Positions 1 to 8,700 of a DNA stretch of 44,366 bases are shown piece after piece. The stretch is from an uncultured Lachnospiraceae bacterium (GTDB lineage: Bacteria; Bacillota; Clostridia; Lachnospirales; Lachnospiraceae): positions 1 to 44,366 of the forward strand of contig CAJKQE010000011.1 in the NCBI GenBank assembly GCA_905201915.1, written 5' to 3'. The notes under the pieces are model-generated. The model searched no databases. It saw nothing but the letters and a program-made list of their open reading frames with translations, and was not told where the DNA came from. The translations under genes were made by a program, and so were the position numbers. Within the stretch, counting starts at the first letter, position 1, and every line of letters starts with the position of its first letter.

Positions 1-103
1 CTCATAATAATCACCGCCTTCCGTAAGGTCTCGGAATAGGTGAGAGCACGTCCCCCAGTTCCATAGGTAAGTATATTATATTGTCAAGGTTTATTGTACT
101 TAA
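1..103 (-). other. Promoter, leader and first codons of a probable small holin-like toxin gene, cut by the window edge
   Basis: Read on the minus strand, a TATAAT (75-80) with TTAAGT 17 nt upstream (98-103), or a TTGACA (82-87) with a weaker -10 at 60-65, precedes a short leader. The leader ends in a CCTTACGGAAGG mini-hairpin (17-28), a GGCGGTGAT ribosome site and an ATG whose first base is at 5. Only the ATG and two more bases lie in the window. The leader resembles, from memory, those of the short hydrophobic 'putative holin-like toxin' genes of Firmicutes. No other gene is visible before the thiT stop codon. The identity is an inference from the leader alone. Confidence 0.38.
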
Positions 104-185
104 TCCGTTGAAGGAACTATAAGTTCTGAGTCCATATTAAAAGTACCTGGACTTTCAAAGGAAAAAGCTTGCATTTTTGAATATA

Positions 186-851
186 TTAAGAAAGTGCGTT
201 TTGCTGAATTTGTGCAAAGGCTTTTTTTACTGCCGGTATAGAGAGTAAAATAATGGTAATCAAAGCTTCTGCCAACAAAAAGCTGTAGTTATAGATAAAA
301 GGATAAGCTATAGATAATTCTTTTGGGAAATTTTCAGGCATATAATCCATCCAATATAAATATCCTCCTAAAACATGAAAAGCACCTCTGGCAATTACAG
401 CAACCAGATATCCTTTTACCAACCCATTTTTCTGCTTGCGGAAAATTCCGGCCAGTCCAAGAGCAGCAAAGGCTAGGAGATAATCGCAGCATACCTGGAA
501 AAAGGAAAGTACATAAGGCTCCTGTAAAAACTGTAAAATACCAAAAACAAATCCTAAAAGTATGCCTACTTTCGGACCATACCAATAGGCAATTAATACA
601 ATAAAAAGCATGCTGAAAGCCGTAACAGAGCCGCCAAAAGGAAGTTCAAAAATTTTAATATAAGAGGTAATAAAGCTAAGTGCTAAAGCCATAGAGCAAT
701 AAGCCAGCTGTTTGATACTTAATTTTTTTCTTGTGGATTCCTTTCCGGCGAGAATAATGGCTACAACTGTAAATAAAATTGCTGCCACGATAGTGACTGC
801 ATAACCGGCGGTAGTGAGACCACCTTCTGCATTGATAAAAAATTGAAACAT
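186..851 (-). CDS. thiT: ThiT, thiamine-specific S component of an ECF transporter
   Basis: This 221-aa integral membrane protein is the substrate-binding S component that takes up thiamine with a shared ECF module (EcfA/A'/T), which is not encoded here. The family signature PFGGSVTAFSML lies at residues 71-82, followed by the WYGPKVGILLGFVFGILQ helix pair and conserved aromatic residues around 85-115. About six to seven hydrophobic segments are visible. One lies at the N-terminus (about 15-35), before the usual ThiT core of roughly 180-190 aa, so this protein has an additional N-terminal helix. The start has an AAGGAGG ribosome site 8 nt upstream (860-866). A TPP riboswitch directly upstream fixes the substrate assignment independently of the protein. 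The gene is monocistronic as far as can be seen. Confidence 0.93.
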   Translation of the reverse strand: MFQFFINAEGGLTTAGYAVTIVAAILFTVVAIILAGKESTRKKLSIKQLAYCSMALALSFITSYIKIFELPFGGSVTAFSMLFIVLIAYWYGPKVGILLGFVFGILQFLQEPYVLSFFQVCCDYLLAFAALGLAGIFRKQKNGLVKGYLVAVIARGAFHVLGGYLYWMDYMPENFPKELSIAYPFIYNYSFLLAEALITIILLSIPAVKKAFAQIQQNALS

Positions 852-856
852 AGAAA

Positions 857-990
857 AATCCTCCTTCTTTTAGAAGAACAAGAAGGGGCAAAGAAAGCTT
901 GAAAAAAAGATTCCTACGTTGGCATGATCCAAATCAGGTACAAGGGTCGAAGCGGTCCTTCCTCTCAGCCTTTCGGCTCCCCTTCTTATT
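857..990 (-). promoter_or_regulatory. TPP (THI-box) riboswitch with a translational expression platform
   Basis: The minus-strand leader of thiT carries the conserved THI-element blocks in order: GGGGAGCC, CTGAGA, ACCTGAT and GGATCATGCCAACGTAGGAA, between about 911 and 984. P1 can form from AAGA and TCTT at the two ends. Downstream, AAGAAGG of the ribosome-site region (minus strand, 863-869) is complementary to CCTTCTT (880-886). The overlapping CCCCTTCTT (880-888) is also perfectly complementary to the 5' edge of the aptamer, AAGAAGGGG (979-987). The two pairings are mutually exclusive, which suggests that ligand binding leads to masking of the Shine-Dalgarno sequence. No U-tract hairpin is present, so control is probably translational. 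Confidence 0.95.
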
Positions 991-1013
991 CTGCTAATAT
1001 TCTTTTCTGTCCC

Positions 1014-1043
1014 ACTATATCACAGACATGAGAGTGGTGTCAA
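1014..1043 (-). promoter_or_regulatory. Promoter of the thiT riboswitch transcript
   Basis: On the minus strand TTGACA (1038-1043) is followed after 18 nt by TATAGT (1014-1019), preceded by TG as in an extended -10. Transcription would start some 20 nt before the riboswitch aptamer. Confidence 0.7.
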
Positions 1044-1168
1044 GAATAGTAAAAATAAGGGGAAAATATTGTGGGATAAGAGTGGGTATGTTAGAATTGG
1101 CAGAGAGAAAAGTTTATTCACATTTTTAACAAATTTATTTGATACAATTAAAAAAAGGAGGAATTTTC

Positions 1169-1846
1169 ATGGAAAAATGCAAAATACTTGTAGTAGATGA
1201 TGAGAGCAGAATGAGAAAGCTGGTAAGCGATTTCTTAACAAAACAGGGATATGAAGTATTAGAAGCCGGTGATGGCGAAGCTGCCTTGGATGCTTTTTAT
1301 GAAGATAAGGATATTCAATTGATTATTCTGGATGTGATGATGCCTAAGCTGGACGGATGGGAGGTATGTAGAGAAATCCGAAAAGACTCTAAGATACCGA
1401 TTATTATGTTGACAGCACGTGGTGATGAACGAGATGAGCTTTTAGGATTTGAACTGGGAGTTGATGAATATATTTCAAAACCTTTCAGTCCCAAAATTCT
1501 GGTGGCGAGAGTAGAAGCTATTTTGAGAAGGACAAGCGCCATAGGCTCTGATGACATTTTAAGTGCAGGAGGAATTGAAATCAATAAGACTTCCCATACT
1601 GCTTCTATTGATGGAAAGACAATGGATTTGAGCTATAAAGAATTTGAGCTTTTGACCTATTTTCTTGAAAATCAGGGAATTGCTTTATCAAGAGAAAAAA
1701 TTTTAAATTCTGTATGGAATTATGATTATTTCGGCGATGCCAGAACTATTGATACTCATGTGAAAAAGCTGAGAAGCAAAATCGGAGCAAAAGGAGAATA
1801 TATTAAAACTATATGGGGTATGGGATATAAATTTGAGGTATCATGA
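1169..1846 (+). CDS. OmpR/PhoB-family response regulator
   Basis: This 225-aa DNA-binding response regulator has a receiver domain (residues 4-115) with acidic pair D10/D11, phosphoacceptor D55, T82 and K104. A C-terminal winged-helix domain (about 128-224) ends in the typical HVKKLRSKIG and TIWGMGYKF segments. The ATG at 1169 was chosen because AAAGGAGG lies 8 nt upstream; a TTG 30 nt earlier in frame has no ribosome site. The stop overlaps the histidine kinase start (ATGA), so the two are translationally coupled. The promoter is unclear. TTCACAT and TAACAAA occur 11 nt apart at about 1117-1134, ahead of a TACAAT, and could be a regulator-binding direct repeat. The target genes cannot be named from context. 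Confidence 0.93.
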   Translation: MEKCKILVVDDESRMRKLVSDFLTKQGYEVLEAGDGEAALDAFYEDKDIQLIILDVMMPKLDGWEVCREIRKDSKIPIIMLTARGDERDELLGFELGVDEYISKPFSPKILVARVEAILRRTSAIGSDDILSAGGIEINKTSHTASIDGKTMDLSYKEFELLTYFLENQGIALSREKILNSVWNYDYFGDARTIDTHVKKLRSKIGAKGEYIKTIWGMGYKFEVS

Positions 1847-3321
1847 TGAAAAAATCTATAAAAATACGAGTAGCAGTCAGCTATATTGGAATTATGTGTC
1901 TTTCTTTGATTGCCATGCTTTTGGTAAATACACTGTTTCTGGAAAAATTTTATTTATCGAAAAAAACAGATTCTTTAAAAAAAGCTTTTGAAATGGTAAA
2001 CAGCACAGAAAATTATGCTTATTTGAAATATGATACAGATTTTTTGCAATTCTGTGAGGAAAAAAACTTGTCAATCATTGTAGTAGACCATAAAACTTCC
2101 AACCAGATTTATGCTTATGCACGAGATGCAGATAAGCTCTATGCTGAGGCACAGTTTGGATTTTTAGACAGTTTTTCTAAAGGGAAACACACTGTTCTTG
2201 AAACAACGGATAATTATGTAGTGGAAAAGAAAACGGATGACAGAAAAAGTATGGATTCTGTAAATATGGTAGGAAATTTGGATAATGGAAATCCATTTTT
2301 AATCAATACTCCTGCCCAGACTTTAAAGGACAGTGCAGCAATCTCTAATATTTTCTTTTTGTATATTGGTATTCTTACAATTCTGGCAAGTTCTGTGATT
2401 ATCTGGTTTATGACAAGGCATATTACAAGACCGCTGCAGGAACTTAGTTCCCTTTCTCAGGAAATGGCAAATTTGAATTTTGAAGCGAAATATCACAGTG
2501 CTGGGCAGGATGAAATGGGTGTGCTGGGCAATAATCTAAATAAGATGTCAGAAGCACTGGAAAATACTATTTCAGAATTAAAAACAGCCAATAACGAATT
2601 GCAGAAGGATATTGAAAAGAAAGAACAGATTGATGAGATGCGAAAAGAATTTCTTTCCAATGTATCGCATGAATTGAAAACTCCTATTGCATTAATACAG
2701 GGTTATGCGGAAGGATTGCAGGAATGTATTAATGATGATCCGGAAAGCAGGGAATTTTACTGTGATGTCATTATTGATGAAGCCGGAAAAATGAATAATA
2801 TGGTAAAAAAATTGCTGACGCTAAATCAACTGGAGTTTGGAAATGACAAAGTTTCTATGGAGAGATTTGATTTAACAGAAGTTATCCGAGGAGTTGTTCA
2901 GTCGGCACAGCTTTTGGCAGGACAAAAAGAGGCAGAATTGACTTTTTCACAGGAAACGCCCATTTATGTATGGGGAGATGAATTTAAAGTAGAAGAAGTG
3001 GTGACAAATTATGTTTCTAATGCTTTAAATCATGTAGATTATGAGAAAAAAATTGAAGTAAAAGCACAAAAGGAAGGAAACGTAGTAAGAGTATCGGTTT
3101 TTAATACCGGTGATATTATTCCAAAAGAAGATTTGGAAAAGGTATGGATTAAATTTTATAAAGTAGATAAGGCAAGAACCAGAGAGTATGGGGGAAGTGG
3201 TATTGGACTTTCTATTGTAAAGGCGATTATGGACAGTATGCATCAGAAATGCGGTGTAAAAAATTATGAAAACGGTGTAGAATTCTGGTTTGAATTATCC
3301 TGTGCTGATAGGGAAGAATAG
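1843..3321 (+). CDS. Sensor histidine kinase, two-TM HAMP type
   Basis: This 492-aa membrane kinase is the partner of the upstream regulator. TM1 is at about 10-33. An extracellular sensor region of roughly 135 residues follows, then TM2 (about 169-191), a HAMP linker (about 192-245) and a HisKA domain with phosphoacceptor H276 in SNVSHELKTPIALI. The HATPase domain has N389 and N393 in the N-box and the GSGIGLSIVKA loop at 451-461. All catalytic residues are present. The start overlaps the regulator stop by 4 nt. The extracellular part shows no motif I recognise, so the signal is unknown. No terminator is evident before the following ung gene. Confidence 0.93.
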   Translation: MMKKSIKIRVAVSYIGIMCLSLIAMLLVNTLFLEKFYLSKKTDSLKKAFEMVNSTENYAYLKYDTDFLQFCEEKNLSIIVVDHKTSNQIYAYARDADKLYAEAQFGFLDSFSKGKHTVLETTDNYVVEKKTDDRKSMDSVNMVGNLDNGNPFLINTPAQTLKDSAAISNIFFLYIGILTILASSVIIWFMTRHITRPLQELSSLSQEMANLNFEAKYHSAGQDEMGVLGNNLNKMSEALENTISELKTANNELQKDIEKKEQIDEMRKEFLSNVSHELKTPIALIQGYAEGLQECINDDPESREFYCDVIIDEAGKMNNMVKKLLTLNQLEFGNDKVSMERFDLTEVIRGVVQSAQLLAGQKEAELTFSQETPIYVWGDEFKVEEVVTNYVSNALNHVDYEKKIEVKAQKEGNVVRVSVFNTGDIIPKEDLEKVWIKFYKVDKARTREYGGSGIGLSIVKAIMDSMHQKCGVKNYENGVEFWFELSCADREE

Positions 3322-3341
3322 AAGAAAAAGCTGTTACGTGT

Positions 3342-3370
3342 TTGCATTTTTTGACATATTCTGCTAAACT
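3342..3370 (+). promoter_or_regulatory. Possible ung promoter
   Basis: TTGCAT (3342-3347) and TAACT-like TAAACT (3365-3370) are spaced by 17 nt. A perfect TTGACA (3351-3356) lies within the spacer but has only a poor -10 at the right distance. The site sits between the kinase stop and ung, so ung may have its own start as well as read-through. Confidence 0.35.
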
Positions 3371-3405
3371 AAAAAGATGGATAAAAAGAAGAAGGAGGAG
3401 TACAG

Positions 3406-4089
3406 ATGCCGCCTTTACAAGGACAATGGCTGGAAGCTTTAAAGCCTGAATTTAAGAAAGAATATTATAAAGAATTGTTTCAAAAGGTAGGGCAGGAGTA
3501 TCAGGAACAAAAGATATTTCCGGCACCGGATGATATTTTTAATGCATTTCACTTTACACCTCTTGACGAGGTAAAAGTAGTAATTTTAGGGCAGGATCCC
3601 TATCATAATGACGGACAGGCACATGGGCTTTGTTTTTCTGTAAAACCGGAGGTGGAAATCCCACCGTCTTTGGTAAATATTTATCAGGAACTTCATGATG
3701 ATTGTGGATGTTATATACCGGATAATGGTTATCTGGAAAAATGGGCAAGACAAGGTGTGTTGATGTTAAATACGGTACTGACGGTTCGGGCTCATCAGGC
3801 AAATTCCCACAGAGGAATTGGATGGGAGCAGTTTACAGATGCTGCAATTCGTATATTAAACCAGCAGGACAGACCGATTGTATTTTTGCTTTGGGGAAGA
3901 CCGGCACAAGCGAAACATAGTATGCTGAATAATCCAAAGCATTTCATTTTAGAAGCGCCGCATCCCAGCCCATTATCTGCATACAGAGGATTTTTTGGAT
4001 GCAGACATTTCAGTAAAACTAATGAGTTTTTAGAGCAAAATGGGCTTGCGCCCATTGATTGGCAGATAGAAAACAGACAGGGGATATAA
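3406..4089 (+). CDS. ung: Uracil-DNA glycosylase, family 1
   Basis: This 227-aa enzyme excises uracil from DNA in base-excision repair. The water-activating loop GQDPYH is at residues 62-67 (catalytic D64) and is followed by QAHGLCFSV. The leucine-intercalation loop HPSPLS begins at H186, followed by GFFGCRHFSKTN, all diagnostic of family 1 UNG. Length is normal for the family. The start has a strong AGAAGGAGG ribosome site. The downstream flippase begins 2 nt after the ung stop, so the two genes are probably co-transcribed, although no functional link is obvious. Confidence 0.97.
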   Translation: MPPLQGQWLEALKPEFKKEYYKELFQKVGQEYQEQKIFPAPDDIFNAFHFTPLDEVKVVILGQDPYHNDGQAHGLCFSVKPEVEIPPSLVNIYQELHDDCGCYIPDNGYLEKWARQGVLMLNTVLTVRAHQANSHRGIGWEQFTDAAIRILNQQDRPIVFLLWGRPAQAKHSMLNNPKHFILEAPHPSPLSAYRGFFGCRHFSKTNEFLEQNGLAPIDWQIENRQGI

Positions 4090-4091
4090 AA

Positions 4092-5726
4092 ATGGGAAAG
4101 AAAAATGATAATACATTAGTAAAAAACGCTTCTTTTCTCATGATTGCAGCACTGATTTCTAAGATTATCGGACTGATTTATAAAAGTCCTCTGTCAAGTA
4201 CTATGGGAAAAGAAAGCTTTGGTTGCTTTCAGTTTGCACAGAATGTGTATTTTATTCTTCTGATGATTGCATCTTTCAGTATTCCTCAGGCTGTGTCAAA
4301 GATTATGGCAGAGAGACTTGCATTTAAGAGATATCGAGATGCTCAGAGGATTTTTAAAGGAGCATTACTTTATGCCGTAATTGTAGGTGGTGCTGTTGCA
4401 GTATTCTGTATTGTGGGTGCACCTATTTTAGTACCGGATGGAATGGCAAATGCAAGGCTTGCACTTCAATTTTTAGCACCTACCATTTTTATTTCCGGTA
4501 TTTTAGGCGTTTTCAGAGGTTATTTCCAAGCATACCGGAATATGCTGCCAACATCTATTTCTCAGATTTTAGAACAGATTGCTGTAGCAGTGGTAGCACT
4601 TGTAATGGCAAATTTTATGGTACATCATTTTGCAGATGCAAAGCCGGATGTACTGAGAAGCTGGAGTGCAGCCGGAGCTACGCTGGGAACAGGAGCCGGT
4701 GTTTTAACTGCACTTATTTTTATGTTGTTTGTCTATCAGGTAAATAAGAAAACTATTCAGAGAAAAATTGCAAGAGACAAAGTTTCTGTTGACGAGAGCT
4801 ATAAAGATGTTATGAAAATTATTGTTATGATTGTAGCTCCGATTATTTTAAGTGCATTTTTGTATAACGTAAATGGTTATATTAACAGTATGATTTATAC
4901 CTCCGTGTCAGAGCTGAAGGGGTTAAAGGGAAGCGTTGTAGAAGGCTTTTATGCGGAATGTGGCTTTTTCCTGACAATTATTAATATTCCCCTTACATTG
5001 TCAAGTACAGCGCCTACTTCCATGATGCCAGAGGTTTCAGGAGCTTATGCCAGAGGAGATTTAAAGACTGCTAAGGAAAAAATTGACAAGGCAACATGGC
5101 TTAGTATGTTTATTTCCATTCCATGTACGGTAGGACTTTTTGCACTGGCAGGTCCCATTACAGCACTTTTATTTCCATCTACAGATGGTACAGCAGGTTT
5201 CTTGATGATGCTGGGTGTAGTGACTGTAATTATGAATGGTATGTCTAACATTTCCAATGGTGTATTGCAGGGAATTGGAAAAGCCAATATTCCTATGATT
5301 CATGCAGCGATTGCTCTGGTATTTGATGTCGTTGTAGTTACAGTACTTATGTTTGTTACGGATTTTGGAATTTATAATGTTGTGTTGGCTATGATTGTTT
5401 ATGCACTGGTAATGTGTATTTTAAATGATAGAGCATTGAAAAAAGAATTGCATTACAAAAATCCGTGGAAAACTGCTTATTTACCTGCTCTTTTTGCAGC
5501 TGTTCTTATGGGAATTGCAGCATTTGTAGTTTATCAGGTTATTTATATGATGACAAAAGCCTTGCCAGGAGGAAATCTTTTGGCGTTGATACCGGCTATT
5601 GGTTTAGGTGCATGTATCTATTTTCTTCTGTATTTGTATTTTGCAAAGCCGGGAGAAGAAGAATTGGCAGGGCTTCCGGGAGGAAGAAAACTGATACAGA
5701 TTACAAGAAAACTTCATATTATGTAA
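4092..5726 (+). CDS. SpoVB/MurJ-like oligosaccharide flippase (MOP superfamily)
   Basis: This 544-aa multi-pass membrane protein probably flips a lipid-linked saccharide, such as a peptidoglycan or polysaccharide precursor, across the membrane. The N-terminus (LVKNASFLMIAALISKIIGLIYKSPL) matches the first helix of the polysaccharide-biosynthesis/SpoVB family, and about 14 hydrophobic segments are spread along it. The ATG at 4092 has an AGGGG ribosome site overlapping the end of ung. A TTG 33 nt upstream inside ung is less likely. The gene ends at a strong bidirectional terminator. Alternatives are a MurJ lipid II flippase or a sporulation SpoVB paralogue. The sequence does not separate these, and no sporulation or cell-wall gene is adjacent. 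Confidence 0.85.
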   Translation: MGKKNDNTLVKNASFLMIAALISKIIGLIYKSPLSSTMGKESFGCFQFAQNVYFILLMIASFSIPQAVSKIMAERLAFKRYRDAQRIFKGALLYAVIVGGAVAVFCIVGAPILVPDGMANARLALQFLAPTIFISGILGVFRGYFQAYRNMLPTSISQILEQIAVAVVALVMANFMVHHFADAKPDVLRSWSAAGATLGTGAGVLTALIFMLFVYQVNKKTIQRKIARDKVSVDESYKDVMKIIVMIVAPIILSAFLYNVNGYINSMIYTSVSELKGLKGSVVEGFYAECGFFLTIINIPLTLSSTAPTSMMPEVSGAYARGDLKTAKEKIDKATWLSMFISIPCTVGLFALAGPITALLFPSTDGTAGFLMMLGVVTVIMNGMSNISNGVLQGIGKANIPMIHAAIALVFDVVVVTVLMFVTDFGIYNVVLAMIVYALVMCILNDRALKKELHYKNPWKTAYLPALFAAVLMGIAAFVVYQVIYMMTKALPGGNLLALIPAIGLGACIYFLLYLYFAKPGEEELAGLPGGRKLIQITRKLHIM

Positions 5727-5731
5727 GAAAA

Positions 5732-5778
5732 AAGAACTGTTACATTTGAAGAGAAAATCAAATGTAGCAGTTCTTTTT
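5732..5778. terminator. Bidirectional intrinsic terminator between convergent genes
   Basis: An 18-bp stem (5732-5749 with 5759-5776, one G-U pair) with a 9-nt loop is flanked by T-runs on both strands. It ends the flippase transcript on the plus strand and the activase transcript on the minus strand, whose stop lies 13 nt away. Confidence 0.9.
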
Positions 5779-5790
5779 AAGGTCATATTT

Positions 5791-8700
5791 TTAATCATTA
5801 GAAAGTTTTTTAAAGGCAGTGGAAAGCATCAACTTAATACGATTTAACTGATTTACTTCACTGGCACCTGGATCATAATCTACCGCCACAATATTTGCCT
5901 GAGGATAATCCTTTCGGATTGCCTTAATCACACCTTTTCCTACAATATGATTAGGAAGGCAGCCAAATGGCTGGATGCATACGATATTTGGGGTGTCTGC
6001 GTGAATAAGCTCCAGCATTTCTCCTGTAAGGAACCAACCTTCTCCTGTCTGATTTCCAATGGAAACAATAGGTTCTGCCATTTTTGCCAGACTTTCAATT
6101 TGAGCGGAAGGTGTGAAATGCCGGCTCTTTTTAAATTCATCATTAGCAGCTTTTCGGATAAAGTCAATGGCTTTAATTGCCAGTTTACCCTTCTGAGCAA
6201 AAGACTTTTGGAAACCAAGGTATTGAGATTTAAAACTCATATTATAGAAGCAGTAGCACATGAAATCAATTAAATCAGGGCATACAGCTTCTGCACCTTC
6301 TTTTTCTAAAAGCTCAACCAGATGATTATTGGCACCGGGATGGAATTTTACTAGGATTTCACCTACAATTCCCACACGAGGTTTTTTCTCGTTTGTAATA
6401 GGAAGCGTATCGAATTCTCGTATCATTTGACGGCAGAGCTGATTAAAGCGAGAGAAGGTTACATGTTTTCCTGAGAGGAAAGTAATGCAACGTTTTTCCC
6501 ATTTTTTATGAAGGTCGTTAGCAGACCCTTTTACAGCCTCGTAAGGACGCATACGATACAGACATTTCATTAAAATATCTCCAAAGACTGCACCGTAAGC
6601 AATGCGAGTTGCCAGCTTCACGGTTATTTTAAATCCGGGATTTTCTTCCAATCCGCTTAAATTAAGGGAAATAACAGGAATATGAGCCATACCTGCTTTT
6701 TCTAAAGCACGTCGTATAAAACCAATATAGTTGGAAGCACGGCAGCCTCCGCCAGTCTGTGTCATGATAATTGCCACTTTGTTTAAATCATATTTTCCTG
6801 ATTGTAATGCTTGCATAATTTGTCCGACTACCATTAAAGATGGATAACAAGCATCATTATTTACATATTTTAATCCAACATCAACAGCTTCTTTATTTCC
6901 GTTTCCTAAAACTTCTAAATGATAACCACTAGTGTTAAAAGCAGCTTCTAAAATATTAAAGTGGATAGGAGACATTTGAGGACACAAGATAGTATATTTT
7001 TTTCTCATTTCCTCTGTAAAAGAAACACGTTCAATAGAAGAAGGGTGTATTTCTCTTTCTATTTTTTGTTGTTCTTTTACTTTCAGTGCAGCAATTAAAG
7101 AGCGCACACGAATTCTGGCAGCACCCAGATTATTCACTTCATCAATTTTCAGGCAGGTATAAATTTTTCCACTGTTAGATAAAATTTCATTGACTTCATC
7201 TGTAGTTACAGCATCCAGACCGCAGCCGAAAGAGTTTAATTGAATTAAATCCAGATTGTTTTTTTCCTTTACAAAATTTGCTGCAGCATATAGACGAGTA
7301 TGGTAAGTCCATTGATCATTAACTCTCAAAGGTCGCTCAATAGGAGCAAGATGAGAGACAGAATCTTCTGTAAGTACTGCAATTCCATAAGAGGTAATTA
7401 ATTCTGGAATACCGTGGTTAATTTCCGGATCAATGTGATAAGGACGTCCTGCCAGAACAATGCCTCGTCTTCCTGTTTTTTCAAGATAACGAAGGACTTC
7501 TTCTCCTTTTCGCATAATGTCATTTCTGCATTTTCTCATTTCTTTCCATGCATCATGAGCAGCTTTTTCTACTTCCTTGGAAGGAATATCAGGAAATTCT
7601 TCCACTAAACGTTTTGTGATAATTTCTTCGCTGCTCAGCGCCAGAAATGGGTTGTGAAAACGAATATTAGGATTTTTTAGTTCATCTATGTTATTTTTAA
7701 TATTTTCTGCATAAGAAGTTACTATTGGGCAGTTAAAATGGTTTACAGAGTCTTTAAATTCCTGGCGTTCATAAGGAATACAGGGATAAAAAATATAGTT
7801 TACACCCTGTTTAATCAGCCAGGATACATGCCCATGTGCCATTTTGGCAGGATAACATTCTGACTCACTTGGGATAGACTCAATTCCAAGTTCGTAAATC
7901 TTTCGTGTAGAGGTAGGAGAGAGTATTACCTGATATCCTAGTTCAGTAAAGAAGGTATACCAGAAAGGATAATTCTCAAACATATTTAAAACTCTTGGAA
8001 GCCCGACTTTTCCTCGTGTTGCTTTATCAGCAGTTAAAGGCTCATAGGAAAATAGACGTTTGTATTTATATTCGTATAAATTTGGAATTTGCTCTTTATT
8101 TTTTTCTTTTCCTATTCCACGCTCACAGCGGTTTCCGGAAATATATTGACGACCACCGGAAAACTTATTAATAGTAAGGCGGCAGTTATTGGTACAGCCC
8201 TTGCAGTTTGCCATAGTAGTTTTATATTCCAGAGAATTGATTTTCTCAATAGGCAGCATAGAGGTTGCCTTATCCTTGCTATAACGTTCTCTTGCAATTA
8301 AAGCAGCGCCGAAAGCGCCCATGATTCCTGCAATATCAGGACGAATAGCTTCGCATTGGGCAATTTTTTCAAAGCTTCGAAGTACAGCATCGTTATAAAA
8401 GGTGCCGCCCTGAACAACAATATGTTTTCCAAGTTCAGAAGCATCAGAAACTTTGATTACTTTATACAGAGCATTTTTGATAACAGAATAAGCAAGACCG
8501 GCAGAGATATCTGCAACGGAAGCGCCTTCTTTCTGTGCCTGTTTTACTTTGGAGTTCATAAATACAGTACAACGTGTACCTAAATCAATAGGATTTTCGG
8601 CAAAAAGGGCAGCTTTGGCAAAATCTTCTACACTGTAATTTAAGGATTTTGCAAAGGTTTCAATAAAAGAACCACATCCCGAGGAGCAGGCTTCATTGAG

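Noticed and set aside
323..604. Plus-strand open frame opposite thiT
   Set aside because: It lies fully inside a well-supported thiT gene, has no ribosome site and no recognisable protein features.
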